Positions 53,129 to 62,644 of a stretch of 64,000 bases of DNA are shown one piece after another. Source of the stretch: Fodinicola acaciae (GTDB taxonomy: Bacteria; Actinomycetota; Actinomycetes; Mycobacteriales; HKI-0501); assembly GCF_010993745.1 (NCBI RefSeq), contig NZ_WOTN01000001.1:1119235-1183234 (forward strand). Reading direction: 5' to 3'. The notes under the pieces were generated by a model that was not told the origin of the DNA, made no database searches, and worked only from the letters and a program-made list of their open reading frames with translations. How positions within the stretch are numbered: the stretch's first letter is position 1; each line of letters begins with the position of its first letter. The translations under genes were made by a program, and so were the position numbers.

Positions 53129-55762
53129 GTGATCCGCGATGATGTCCGGGTGGACGTGTCGAAGCGCGAGGCCGAGGTGCTCGGCGCACTTGGCGCTGGC
53201 CTGACCAACACGCAGATCGCCAACCGCCTGCACATTTCCGTGCGTACGGTCGAAGGACACGTCTCGTCGCTGTTGCGCAAGCTCGGTGTGACCGACCGGA
53301 GTGCGCTCGGCGCTCTCGCCGGGACCACGACGGATCTCGCGCCGCTGGGCAGGATTGCCTGCCTGCCGGTGTCGCGTACGACCTTCGTCGGCCGCCGGGT
53401 CGAGCGTGAGACGGTGGCGTCCGCGCTGGCCAGCGGCGGGGTGGTGACACTGGTCGGGCCTGGCGGGGTCGGTAAGACGCGGCTCGCGGCAGTTGTCGCG
53501 CAGGCGTCGAATGTCGCATTCGGCGGTGCTTTTGTCGATCTCGTGCCGGTAGGCGCTGATTCACTGGTCCCGGCCGTGGCCGCCGCGCTGGGGGTGGTCG
53601 AGCGGGCCTATCAGCCGCTGGAGGCGGCGGTGCTCGACCGGCTCGGTCGCGGTCCTTCGTTGTTGGTTCTGGACAACTGCGAACACCTGTCGGCCGTCGT
53701 CGCCACCTTCGTCGACCGTGTGTTGGCGGCTTGTCCCGAGACAGCCGTGCTGGCGACCAGCAGGGAGCGGCTCGGGGTCCCCGGTGAGCGTACGGTCGCG
53801 TTGCGGCCGCTGCCGGTCGGATCGGACGCCGAGCGGTTGTTCCTGGACCGTGCGCACAGCGTCGACCCCGATTTTGGTGCGGAGCCAGGCGTGATCGCCG
53901 AGTTGTGCGCGCGCCTGGACGGGATGCCGTTGGCTATCGAGCTGGCGGCGGCGCGGAGTGGTGCGCTGGGTGCCGCTGGACTGCTGGCCGGCCTTGGCGA
54001 TCAGTTGCGGCTGTTGGCGGGCGGCCGCGGCACGGTCGTACGGCATCGGTCGCTGCGCGCGGTCGTGGACTGGAGCCATGACCTGCTGGACGACGACGAA
54101 AGGACGGTCTTCCGGCGGCTGGGGATCTTCGCCGGCCACTTCGACCTGCATGCCGCCGCGTGCGTCGGCGGCGGTGACATCGGGGACGTCGCGGTCGCGG
54201 CCGATGTGCTCGGCCGGTTGGTCGACAAGAGCATGGTGCTCCGCCAGCCGGGAGAGCCGGTCCGATGGCGGATGTTGGAGGCGATGCGTGCGTACGCGCG
54301 CGAGCGGCTGGAGGAAGGCGACGACAGAGACGCCACGCGCCGGCGCTATCTGGAGTGGGCGGCGGCCGTTTCGGACTCGCCTGATGAATTGCGTGCGGCG
54401 CTGGCGATCGCCATGCGGACCCGCGATCCGATCGCACCCCGGATCGCGAGATCGCTGGCCCGGCTGTGCTTCGCGCGGCGTTTCGTCCATGAGGCACTCG
54501 AGCATTTCCGTACGGCCGCCGCTGATGCCGCTGATGCGGCGGAATCCGCGCGGGACCTGGCCAGTGCCGCCGACTGTGCACTGGTCGTCGACGACACGGA
54601 GCGCGCTTTCGAGTTGCGGCTGGCCAGCGCCGCGGCGGCCGAGAAGGCCGGCATCGGTGACGCTCAGGCGATCGCGTTGGCGCGGGCCGTGGAGATGGCC
54701 GCACGCTATCCGGTCACTTTCCGGACCGAGGTGAGCCACGAGCGCCTGGTCGAGCTGCTGGCCGACGCCCGAGCCGCCGGGGACACCGGCGATCCGCTGG
54801 TCGCTGGTTGGATTTCCGGTGCTTCGGCGTGGATTGCCACGCCGGAGAAGCTGTCGCCCGACCCGGCGCTCGCGGCCGCGGCCGTGACGGCAGCCGAGGC
54901 GACCGGGGATCCGGTGCTGCTCAGCGCCGCCCTCGACGCGGTCCGTACGGTCGCGATCGGCGCCGGCCGGCCGGCTGAGGCACATGCCGTGACCCGCCGC
55001 CGGGTCGCGCTGACAGCCCAGATGAACCGCGACGATCCGTATGCCGCCGCCGAGATCGAGGACTCGGTGGGCCTGGCCGGCCTCGACGCGGTCGCTGCTG
55101 GCGATCTGCCCACCGCGATGGACATGGTCGACCTGGTGCTTTCCGACGAACCGGCCGCGCTGTCCTATCTCGCGGCGAGCAAGATCCTGCCGACGGTGGT
55201 GCTGGCCGGCGACCTCGACCGCGCGGGGTTGTTCGCCGACCAGATGTGGCATGGCTGGCAGCGCGCCGGCCGGCCGCCGGCGTTCTGGATGCAGGTCAGC
55301 GTGCATTTCGCGGCGCTGGCCCACGGCCTGCGGGCCGACCGGGAGGGCTGCGACCGATGGTGCGCGCGTGGTCGCGAGCTGGCGGCCACACCGTACCCGT
55401 TCCAGTCGCGCCTGCTGCCCCTGGCCACGTACGTGCAGGCCAGGACCGCGCTGCAGCTCGGCGACTTCGACCAGGCGCGCGCCCTGGTCAGCCAGCTGTC
55501 CGACGGCCAGGCGCCGGGACGCTATCTGCCGTACGCGTGCGCCGCGGCCGCCGAGTTGGCGGTCACCGCGGGCCTGCCGGAAGCGGCCGGCCTGCTGGCG
55601 GACGCGCGGCCGTACGCGGTGGACAACGCCTGGAACACGGCGGTCCTGGCGCGTACGACGGGGCGGCTGCACGGCGATCGCGCGCTGCTGAGAAAGGCCG
55701 CTGGTCAATGGGAGGCGATGGGTGCGCGTTTCGAGCACGCGTACACGCTCACGCTCCTCTGA
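53129..55762 (+). CDS. LuxR-HTH / STAND ATPase transcriptional regulator
   Basis: 877 residues from GTG 53129 (an alternative GTG lies at 53150). Unusually the LuxR-type helix-turn-helix is at the N-terminus (residues 8-65: KREAEVLGALGAGLTNTQIA, VRTVEGHVSSLLRKLGV). It is followed by a P-loop ATPase (GPGGVGKTRLA at about 109, LLVLDNCEH Walker B), an AfsR-like helical arm and a TPR-like C-terminus. This N-terminal-HTH order is shared by actinobacterial ATP-binding regulators rather than MalT/LAL proteins, which carry it C-terminally. Target unknown. Divergent from padR. Confidence 0.87.
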   Translation: MIRDDVRVDVSKREAEVLGALGAGLTNTQIANRLHISVRTVEGHVSSLLRKLGVTDRSALGALAGTTTDLAPLGRIACLPVSRTTFVGRRVERETVASALASGGVVTLVGPGGVGKTRLAAVVAQASNVAFGGAFVDLVPVGADSLVPAVAAALGVVERAYQPLEAAVLDRLGRGPSLLVLDNCEHLSAVVATFVDRVLAACPETAVLATSRERLGVPGERTVALRPLPVGSDAERLFLDRAHSVDPDFGAEPGVIAELCARLDGMPLAIELAAARSGALGAAGLLAGLGDQLRLLAGGRGTVVRHRSLRAVVDWSHDLLDDDERTVFRRLGIFAGHFDLHAAACVGGGDIGDVAVAADVLGRLVDKSMVLRQPGEPVRWRMLEAMRAYARERLEEGDDRDATRRRYLEWAAAVSDSPDELRAALAIAMRTRDPIAPRIARSLARLCFARRFVHEALEHFRTAAADAADAAESARDLASAADCALVVDDTERAFELRLASAAAAEKAGIGDAQAIALARAVEMAARYPVTFRTEVSHERLVELLADARAAGDTGDPLVAGWISGASAWIATPEKLSPDPALAAAAVTAAEATGDPVLLSAALDAVRTVAIGAGRPAEAHAVTRRRVALTAQMNRDDPYAAAEIEDSVGLAGLDAVAAGDLPTAMDMVDLVLSDEPAALSYLAASKILPTVVLAGDLDRAGLFADQMWHGWQRAGRPPAFWMQVSVHFAALAHGLRADREGCDRWCARGRELAATPYPFQSRLLPLATYVQARTALQLGDFDQARALVSQLSDGQAPGRYLPYACAAAAELAVTAGLPEAAGLLADARPYAVDNAWNTAVLARTTGRLHGDRALLRKAAGQWEAMGARFEHAYTLTLL

Positions 55763-55869
55763 CACGTGGTGGACAGGTGGCGGGCACGTGGTGTCCACGG
55801 ATGACGGCCGCGGGGAGCCTGCCGCAAGATCAAGGCTGTCCGGATACGACATCGAGAGGGCATCCAGAG

Positions 55870-56325
55870 ATGGCTGACAACAACAACGCTTTGGCCGCCA
55901 GCCTGCCAACAGAGCCGCACGCGGAGCTGCGCAAGCTGGACCGGCTGGTCGGCACGTGGCAGGAGAGCGGGCCGGAGGTCTCGGGCACCAGCACGTCGGA
56001 GTGGATGGAGGGTGGCTATTTCCTGGTCAGCCACGTCGATTTCCACACGCCTGGCGACCGGCACATCAAAGCGGTGGAATACATCGGGTTCGACGAGGAC
56101 ACCCAGACCCTGCGTTCGCATCTGATGGACAACCACGGCGCGAACTTCACCTACACGTACGACATCGACGGCGACGCGATCACGATCTGGTTTGGCGAGA
56201 AGGGCTCGGAAAACTTCTACAGCGGCACCTTTTCCGCCGACGGGACAGTCCACAGTGGACGGTGGCAGTGGCCGCAGGGTGACGGTGTCGGCGGCTACCA
56301 GCTGACCGCGAAGCGGGTGGGCTGA
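55870..56325 (+). CDS. DUF1579-like small protein
   Basis: 151 residues. ELRKLDRLVGTWQESG opens a lipocalin-like beta barrel of the DUF1579 type, with YFLVSHVDF, TYTYDIDGDAITIWFG and SGRWQWPQG strands. No signal peptide. These proteins are soluble, probably bind a small ligand, and their function is unknown. The next gene begins 2 bases after the stop, so the two are co-transcribed. Confidence 0.8.
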   Translation: MADNNNALAASLPTEPHAELRKLDRLVGTWQESGPEVSGTSTSEWMEGGYFLVSHVDFHTPGDRHIKAVEYIGFDEDTQTLRSHLMDNHGANFTYTYDIDGDAITIWFGEKGSENFYSGTFSADGTVHSGRWQWPQGDGVGGYQLTAKRVG

Positions 56326-56327
56326 CC

Positions 56328-56927
56328 ATGGCACGGGTGATCGCGCAGGCCTCCATGTCGGTCGACGGTTTCGTTGCCGGGCCTGGAGAAACCGGATTCG
56401 AGCACCTCTTCGACTGGTGCGTCAACGGTGACGTGCAGATCCAACCCGCCGATGTCGAGCGCGCGTATCACGTCTCTGCGGCGAGCGCCGACTACGTGCT
56501 GGACATGCTCGACGGCCTCGGCGCGATCGTGGTGGGCCGCCGGCAGTACGACGTCATGAACGGCTGGAACGGTCGCCATCCCAGCGGCCTGCCGGTGTTC
56601 GTGGTGACCCACACACCGCCGGCGACCGCCGGGCCGGGCTTCGCCTTCGTCACCGGCGGAATAGCGGAAAGTGTGCAGCGAGCGCGGAACGCGGCCGGCA
56701 ATCGGGACGTCGGAATCGGGCCAGGCAGTGTGGTCGGTCAGGCGTTGGACGCGCGGCTGGTCGACGAGCTGCGCGTCGATCTCGCGCCGGTCCTGCTCGG
56801 CGACGGCGTACGGCTGACCGGGCCGTTGGCCTCGGCCCCGGTGGTCCTGGGCATGCCGCGGGTCATCGAGGGGAAGAACGTCACGCACCTGGCCTATCCG
56901 GTCAGCTACCAGGAGGACAGGCCCTAG
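56328..56927 (+). CDS. Dihydrofolate-reductase-like / RibD C-terminal domain protein
   Basis: 199 residues. MARVIAQASMSVDGFVAGPG is the usual opening of the RibD_C/YyaP group, GAIVVGRRQYDVM the cofactor loop, and VGIGPGSVVGQALDARLVDELRVDLAPVLLGDG the NADPH-binding and C-terminal strand. It is a probable NADPH-dependent reductase of unknown substrate, not a housekeeping DHFR. Its stop overlaps the end of an antisense aldo/keto-reductase fragment. Confidence 0.87.
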   Translation: MARVIAQASMSVDGFVAGPGETGFEHLFDWCVNGDVQIQPADVERAYHVSAASADYVLDMLDGLGAIVVGRRQYDVMNGWNGRHPSGLPVFVVTHTPPATAGPGFAFVTGGIAESVQRARNAAGNRDVGIGPGSVVGQALDARLVDELRVDLAPVLLGDGVRLTGPLASAPVVLGMPRVIEGKNVTHLAYPVSYQEDRP

Positions 56928-57171
56928 TACGGGACTTTCCCTCCGGTCGCCGGCGAACTCGCCCACCAATCGTTCGGCGGTGCCGTTGGTGTATTGGCTT
57001 GCCGTGTCGATGAAGTTGCCGCCCCCGGTCGAGGTAGATGTCGAAGATTTTCCGTGCCTCGTCCTCGTTCGCTCCCCACCCCCAGTCCGGTCCGAACGTC
57101 ATGGTGTCCAGGCACAGCGGCGAGATGCGCAGGCGGATCGGCCCAGCAGACGGTAGGTGTCCAATTTCCAT
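56924..57171 (-). pseudogene. Aldo/keto reductase N-terminal fragment, frameshifted and truncated
   Basis: The - strand starts as an ordinary aldo/keto reductase (RISPLCLDTMTFGPDWGWGA, then DEARKIFDIYLDRG). After a run of five G the frame shifts to GNFIDTASQYTNGTAERLVG with the catalytic-tetrad Asp and Tyr, and ends at ESPVL followed by TAG. About 80 of roughly 320 residues remain. The missing C-terminal part suggests replacement by the DHFR-like gene whose end it abuts. Confidence 0.8.
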
Positions 57172-57316
57172 GTGGGTTCTCCAGTCTTTTGAGCTGAGTC
57201 GGCGATGCTGCCACTGCCGTCGCAGGTTTTGTCAATGTTGAGTAGGCGAATACTCATGCGTGACGGCCCGGGTCCGGACAGACTCAGTCGCGGATGGGGA
57301 AGGGCGGACCGATTCT

Positions 57317-59215
57317 GTGAACGCTGTCGAGCAGCTGCTGGTCGAGCACGTCCGGCGCGGCGACGTACTCGATCTTGCCGGCGACGAGTCTGTCAACGAG
57401 GCGTCGATGCGGGCGTGGGATGACACCCGTACGGTGTCAGCCGCGGTCATCCGGGACATCGTGCGTGGCCGACTGCTGCCTGATCCGGATCCTCGCGGGC
57501 TTCGCCTTCGTGGTGCGCGCATCCGCGGCCGGCTCGACTTGAACAACGTCACCAGCACCGTGGCGCTCGAGCTGTCCGAGTGCCTGCTCGATGAAGGGCT
57601 GTCCGCAACTGATGCGAGGCTTCCGTGTCTTGTCCTGACCCGAAGCCGCATCGAACATCCGACCGCGCCCGCCGTGGACGCAGATCGACTGTCGACCGCT
57701 CGGCTCTGGCTACGACAGACTGTCATTACCGCGCATAGCGGCGATGGCGCCGTACGTCTGGAGGACGCCAACCTCGCCACGCTGAGCTGCGCCGGCGCGC
57801 AGATCACCAACGACGCCGGACCAGCGCTCGCCGCCGACAGTCTCACCGCGGACCAGGGTGTGTTTCTCCGTGCCGGCTTCATCGGGATCGGTGCTGGACG
57901 GCTGGGAGCAATTCGGCTCCCGGTCGCGCATCTGGCCATCCTCGACTGTTCGGATGCCCGGTTGTACAACGAATCCGGTCCGGCTCTCGTCGCCGACACC
58001 ACGAAGATCGAACACGAACTCTATCTCGATAATTTCGGCGCGCACGGTAGCAGCCCCGGCGGCGCGGTGTCTCTCATCGGCGCACACATCCAGCAGCTGA
58101 TCTGCTCAGGTTCCCGGCTGCGCAACGATCTAGGTCCGGCGCTGGACGCCGAGGGTGCCACCATCGACCAGCTACTGCGTTTTGGCGGCAACGTACACAT
58201 GGTCGGCAGCGGTGATCCGGGAGCGGTTCGACTGGTGGGCGCCAAGGTCGGTGGCGGCGCCCACTTTTATGAGACGCGGCTGCGAAACGGGACCGGACCG
58301 GCATTGCACGCCGAGGGGATCGTCACCGGTCAAAATGTATTTCTCCGCAAGCTCCAAGCAGACGGAGCAGGCCGCAGTGGTGCTGTTGACCTACAGTACG
58401 CACAGATCGGTGGACAACTCGACTGCTCGAACACGCAGCTGTCCAACAAGACCGGACCAGCCCTGCACGCCGAAGGCATGGTCGTTCGAAGAGATCTGTA
58501 CCTGACCGACGAACTGAAGGCCACCGGTGGCGGTCGAGAAGATGTCGTCATCAACCTGTTTGGAGTGTCGGTCGGCGGTGTGCTGCAGTTCCAATCTGAT
58601 TTACTACAACACCTCAGCGATCCATCGCGCCTCGTGCGGCTGGACGGCCTGGTCTACACCGGCGAACCACGCGCAAACCTACTGGAGTTGCTGAGCACCG
58701 GCACGCCGTTCTATGCGGCCCAGCCGTATCAGCAACTCGCCAGTGTCTACCGCGCCGCCGGCGACGACCGCATGGTTCGCTATGTCCTCAGGGAGCAGCG
58801 AAAAGCTCAGCTCCGCGATCGCGAGCTGATGGGCCGGCCGGAGCGTCTTTGGGTGCGGTTCACCGGCTTGACACTTGGCTACGGCTACCAGCCCTGGCGA
58901 GCCCTGATTGGGCTGTTCGCCGTGATCGCCCTCGCGACCGCACTTGCCTTTTTCATCGGTGATGACGGTGGACTCGTACAACTCCGGACTCCACCGGCCG
59001 CCACCGCGGTCCAATGTGGCGCGATCGAGCGTATCGGCGTCGGGCTCGACATCGGCGCTCCGCTCATCACCACAGGAGCCAGTACGCGGTGCGGTCCAGC
59101 CAACACGTCGCGGGGGACGGTTCTCACCATCGCCAGCTGGATTCTGCGGCTCCTCGCCTGGGCGTTCGCCACCTTGTTCGTCGCGGGCTTCACCGGAGCG
59201 GTACGCAAAACCTGA
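57317..59215 (+). CDS. Beta-solenoid membrane protein ('membrane-associated oxidoreductase'-like)
   Basis: 632 residues from GTG 57317; a GTG 19 codons upstream is possible. Residues 60-460 are imperfect repeats of about 40-45 residues: GPALxAEG, then a basic strand, G-A-V-x-L-x-G-A-x-I, and L-x-C-S-G/D-x-x-L-x-N. This is a pentapeptide-like right-handed solenoid. Near 560 and 610 there are two transmembrane helices. Proteins of this architecture in Streptomyces are labelled membrane-associated oxidoreductase without evidence of a cofactor site, and I see none either. A TTA-CTA Leu pair lies near 58601, suggesting possible BldA control. Confidence 0.7.
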   Translation: MNAVEQLLVEHVRRGDVLDLAGDESVNEASMRAWDDTRTVSAAVIRDIVRGRLLPDPDPRGLRLRGARIRGRLDLNNVTSTVALELSECLLDEGLSATDARLPCLVLTRSRIEHPTAPAVDADRLSTARLWLRQTVITAHSGDGAVRLEDANLATLSCAGAQITNDAGPALAADSLTADQGVFLRAGFIGIGAGRLGAIRLPVAHLAILDCSDARLYNESGPALVADTTKIEHELYLDNFGAHGSSPGGAVSLIGAHIQQLICSGSRLRNDLGPALDAEGATIDQLLRFGGNVHMVGSGDPGAVRLVGAKVGGGAHFYETRLRNGTGPALHAEGIVTGQNVFLRKLQADGAGRSGAVDLQYAQIGGQLDCSNTQLSNKTGPALHAEGMVVRRDLYLTDELKATGGGREDVVINLFGVSVGGVLQFQSDLLQHLSDPSRLVRLDGLVYTGEPRANLLELLSTGTPFYAAQPYQQLASVYRAAGDDRMVRYVLREQRKAQLRDRELMGRPERLWVRFTGLTLGYGYQPWRALIGLFAVIALATALAFFIGDDGGLVQLRTPPAATAVQCGAIERIGVGLDIGAPLITTGASTRCGPANTSRGTVLTIASWILRLLAWAFATLFVAGFTGAVRKT

Positions 59216-59309
59216 TCCGTCGGTGCCGCACGGATGGTGTCGCCGCCGCATCCTGGCGCCTGACATTTGTCCAAGACCGTCGCGTTGGGGGATGCGTACG
59301 GTGGCGGGC

Positions 59310-60080
59310 ATGTACACAGTCCACGACGGTCAGCGGCAGGCGCCGCCGCTGTTGCTGATTCACGGATCGGGGGCCTCCGGCGCCACCTGGGGGCCGATGG
59401 TCGGCACGCTGGCCGGTCATCATCACCTCGTCCGGGTCGACCTGCCCGGATGCGGCCGGTCGGCGCCGGCGCGATCGTACGATGTCGCCGACCAGGCCGG
59501 CCAGGTCGCCGCGCTGCTCGACGAGCTTGGAATGGACAAGGTCGCGGTCGCGGGCCATTCCAGCGGCGGCTACGTCGCGACCGCACTTGCCGAGCGGCGC
59601 CGCGACCTGGTCGGGTCGATCACGTTGATCAGCAGCGGTCCGAGCCTGTCCGCGCTGCGGCCGCAGCCCTTCATCCTCAAGGCGTTGCTGGCGCCCCCGC
59701 TCGGCCCGCTGCTGTGGCCGTGGCGATCCGACGAGATGATCCGCAAGGGGATTCGCGCGACGACCGCACGGCCGGTGGACATTCCTGACGACGCCGTCGC
59801 CGACCTGAAGAACATCTCCTACGGCACGCTCCGGAAAGTGTTGCGCTGCAACGGATCCTACTTGGCCGAGCGGAATGTGCCGGAGCGTCTTGCCGGCCTC
59901 GACGTTCCGGTGCAGGTGATCTTCGGCGCCGCCGATCCGCGCTACGAACCGTCGTCGGCGCGGACGTACGAGGTGGTGCCGGACGTACGGATCGAGATGC
60001 TGCCGGGCGTCGGGCACGTACCGATGCTGGAGGCGCCGGACGCGACCAGCAAACTGCTGCTGGCGTTCACCGCGGCATAG
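59310..60080 (+). CDS. Alpha/beta hydrolase
   Basis: 256 residues (an ATG six codons earlier is also possible). LLLIHGSGASGATW supplies the oxyanion HG, DLPGCGRS follows strand 4, the nucleophile Ser is in GHSSGGYVA, the acid in FGAADPRYEP, and His in GVGHVPMLEAP. All of the catalytic triad is present. It resembles C-C hydrolases, esterases and epoxide-hydrolase-like enzymes, substrate unknown. Followed 9 bases later by an AraC-type regulator, probably one unit. Confidence 0.88.
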   Translation: MYTVHDGQRQAPPLLLIHGSGASGATWGPMVGTLAGHHHLVRVDLPGCGRSAPARSYDVADQAGQVAALLDELGMDKVAVAGHSSGGYVATALAERRRDLVGSITLISSGPSLSALRPQPFILKALLAPPLGPLLWPWRSDEMIRKGIRATTARPVDIPDDAVADLKNISYGTLRKVLRCNGSYLAERNVPERLAGLDVPVQVIFGAADPRYEPSSARTYEVVPDVRIEMLPGVGHVPMLEAPDATSKLLLAFTAA

Positions 60081-60089
60081 AATTTTGGT

Positions 60090-60914
60090 GTGGTGTCAAG
60101 CGACTGGGCGTGGGCGGACGTGGACGTCGCCGTGCCTGACCGGTCGGTCCAGCTGCCGGGAGTCAGCATGGCCGGCTTTCGCCAGCGGCTGCGTACGCCG
60201 GTCGAGATCGCGATGGTCGCGCATCCGGCCATCACCCTGATCGTCGATCTGAGCGACGGCATCGTCTACGACGTGGCAGGCTGCCGCCGGCGCGGCAGCT
60301 TTGTCGCCGGACTTCTGCCGGTCGACGCCAAGGCTGGTGGGTGGCGGGGCGAGTGCCTGCAGATCCGCTTGTCGCCGGTCGTCGCCGCTGCGGTGCTTGA
60401 CGCGTCGACCGAGCTGACCGGTGGCGTGGCCACCTTGAAAGAGGTGTGGGGCCGTGACGCCGAGCGGCTTGAGGATCGGCTGCGCGGTGCCGCCTCGTGG
60501 GAGGAACGGTTCGCGGTCGCGGTGGACGCCATCGGCCGGCGGCTCGGCGACCGCTCGGTCGATCCGGAGATCGCGTACGGCTGGCGGCGGATGGTCGCGA
60601 GCCGCGGCCGCATCCGCGTGCGCGGCCTGGCCGACGAGGTCGGCTGGAGCCGCAAGCGCCTGTGGTCGCGTTTCCGGCACCAGCTGGGGATCAGCCCCAA
60701 ACGCGCCGTACAACTGGCGCGTTTCGATCGTGCCGCACACCTTCTCGCGGCTGGTCATGCCGCGGCGAGTGTCGCCACTCGCAGCGGCTACGTCGACCAG
60801 TCGCACCTGAATCGTGAGGTCAAGGCGATTGCCGGCGTCACACCGATCGCGGTGGCCACCGCGCCGTGGTTGGCGATCGACAAGGTGGCCTGGCCGACTG
60901 GCCCGCGCGCCTGA
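60090..60914 (+). CDS. AraC-family transcriptional regulator
   Basis: 274 residues, GTG start. The N-terminal 150 residues form an effector domain of the type found in actinobacterial AraC proteins (DVAGCRRRGSFVAGLLP). The C-terminal double helix-turn-helix includes RIRVRGLADEVGWSRKRLW and FDRAAHLLAAGHAAASVATR followed by GYVDQSHLNREVKAIAG, the AraC signature. Likely controls the adjacent hydrolase. Confidence 0.9.
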   Translation: MVSSDWAWADVDVAVPDRSVQLPGVSMAGFRQRLRTPVEIAMVAHPAITLIVDLSDGIVYDVAGCRRRGSFVAGLLPVDAKAGGWRGECLQIRLSPVVAAAVLDASTELTGGVATLKEVWGRDAERLEDRLRGAASWEERFAVAVDAIGRRLGDRSVDPEIAYGWRRMVASRGRIRVRGLADEVGWSRKRLWSRFRHQLGISPKRAVQLARFDRAAHLLAAGHAAASVATRSGYVDQSHLNREVKAIAGVTPIAVATAPWLAIDKVAWPTGPRA

Positions 60915-60926
60915 CCTTCGTCATCC

Positions 60927-61520
60927 TCAGGCCGGGTAGGGGGCGGTCTCGCGCGCCGTCCGCAGACCACCGGCCCACCAGGCCAACTGGTCGAGCGCGG
61001 CCTTGGCATGCCCGGAGGCCTCAGGGTCGAGCGGCCGGCCGTCCCGCCACGTCGTGAAATAGTTCGGGAAGACCAGCCCCTCCCGGATGGTCACCGCATG
61101 CAACTCGGTCAGCACGTTCTCCAGGTGAAGCACCGCGTGCCGGCCACCCGCCGTGCCGCCGTAGCTGACGAAGGCGACCGGCTTGGCCGTCCATTGGGTG
61201 AAGTGCCAGTCGATGGCCGCCTTCAGCGACGCGGGATAGCTGTGGTTGTACTCCGGAGTGACCACGATGAACGCATCCGCCTCCTGCAGAGCCGCGGTCA
61301 GCGGCGCCATCCCGGCCGGGCGGGCGTACTGGGCACCTGCGGACTTCGGCGACGCCGCCGGCAACGCCAACGGGATGTCGAGGTCGGCGAGATCGACCAC
61401 GGTCACCTCGAAACCACCGTGCAGGCGCGCCTGATCGGCCACCCACGCGGCCACCACCGGACCGAACCGGCCTTCCCGCACGCTTCCAACAATGATCAGC
61501 AGCTTGTACGTGTTCTCCAT
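60927..61520 (-). CDS. NADPH-dependent FMN reductase / quinone reductase
   Basis: 197 residues. Flavodoxin-like fold: VGSVREGRFG binds the FMN phosphate, TPEYNHSYPASLKAAIDW is the family signature that stacks on the isoalloxazine ring, and FVSYGGTAGGRHA follows. Members reduce quinones, azo dyes or free flavin with NAD(P)H. Divergent from an XRE regulator with about 110 bases between starts, which suggests it is that regulator's target. Convergent with the AraC gene. Confidence 0.92.
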   Translation of the reverse strand: MENTYKLLIIVGSVREGRFGPVVAAWVADQARLHGGFEVTVVDLADLDIPLALPAASPKSAGAQYARPAGMAPLTAALQEADAFIVVTPEYNHSYPASLKAAIDWHFTQWTAKPVAFVSYGGTAGGRHAVLHLENVLTELHAVTIREGLVFPNYFTTWRDGRPLDPEASGHAKAALDQLAWWAGGLRTARETAPYPA

Positions 61521-61633
61521 GCACACCACGATCGGACCGCGCCACGGGGCACAACCAGACCGGGCCGAGGCTGGTCCTCGCGGGGCCACGGTCAACCCTG
61601 CGTCATGAACGGGCGGCGACCTACGATCGCAGC

Positions 61634-62470
61634 ATGGGAACGCCGCTGGGTGACTTCATCAGGGCCAAGCGCGACAGCACCCAGCCGGAAACGCTGGGGC
61701 TGCCCGACCACGGCCGCCGCCGGTCACCCGGCCTGCGCCGCTCGGATCTCGCCGCACGGGCGGGTATCAGCGTCGAATACCTCACCCGTATCGAGCAGGG
61801 ACGCGACCGCAACCCTTCCGTCGCGGTCGTCAACGCGATCGCGGACGCGCTCAGCCTCGCCCCCGCAGAGCGTGACCACCTCGGCTACCTCACGAAGATC
61901 ACCGGCGGCGCGTGCTCCGGCCACACCGAGCCGGCACCACCACCTCGCGAGGTCCGGCCGTCGCTGCTGGCGACACTGCGCCTGCTTGAACCGGGCGTCG
62001 CCATGGTGACCAACCGGCTCGGCGACGTCCTCGCCCACACCAGTGGCTACGAGTTGGTGACCAGCGGAAGTGGGCTGCTCGACGCCGACATCCCCAACCT
62101 CACGCGTTACGTGTTCACCGACCCCCGGGCCAGGACGTACTTCGCCGACTGGGACGACGTCGCGGCCGAGCACGCCTTCGATCTGTGGCGTGCACCATCC
62201 ATCGAGAACTCCGAGTGGCTCACCGCCGAGCTTGCCCGCACCGCCGGCGTGGATTTCACCCGCCGGCTGCACCGGCACGCGGTGCCGCAACGTGGAGTTC
62301 TCCGGCTCAACCACCCGACGGAGGGCCGGCTCCAGCTGCTGCGCGAGATCCTCGAGCTGCCTGCCGACGGCCAACAACTGGTCGTCTTCCATCCCGCGGA
62401 CGAACAAACGGCCCAATCGGTCGACCGACTCCGCCGCCGGCCCCACGCCCGGCTCCGGTCCATCTCATGA
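61634..62470 (+). CDS. XRE-family regulator with MmyB-like ligand domain
   Basis: 278 residues. N-terminal helix-turn-helix RRSPGLRRSDLAARAGISVE with YLTRIEQGRDRNPS, the canonical opening of actinobacterial MmyB/PF17765 regulators, followed by a C-terminal domain with NRLGDVLAHTSGYE and YVFTDPRARTYFADWDDVA, diagnostic of that domain (it can bind fatty acids). Divergent from the FMN reductase. This pairing with a small oxidoreductase is very common and indicates repression of that gene. Confidence 0.92.
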   Translation: MGTPLGDFIRAKRDSTQPETLGLPDHGRRRSPGLRRSDLAARAGISVEYLTRIEQGRDRNPSVAVVNAIADALSLAPAERDHLGYLTKITGGACSGHTEPAPPPREVRPSLLATLRLLEPGVAMVTNRLGDVLAHTSGYELVTSGSGLLDADIPNLTRYVFTDPRARTYFADWDDVAAEHAFDLWRAPSIENSEWLTAELARTAGVDFTRRLHRHAVPQRGVLRLNHPTEGRLQLLREILELPADGQQLVVFHPADEQTAQSVDRLRRRPHARLRSIS

Positions 62471-62644
62471 CAGCGGTGGTTCACCGGTCGGGTTTTCTGC
62501 TTGTCGCTGAGGAACGGCCGGCCGGTGGGAAGTGTGGTACGTCCAGCCCAGCGGTGTCGTACGCCTCAACGGTCGAGACCAGGAGCGGCCGAAATGCGCT
62601 TGGCTCCTGCCTGGATGTCGCAGGAAGCCGTACGATCCGCTGGC

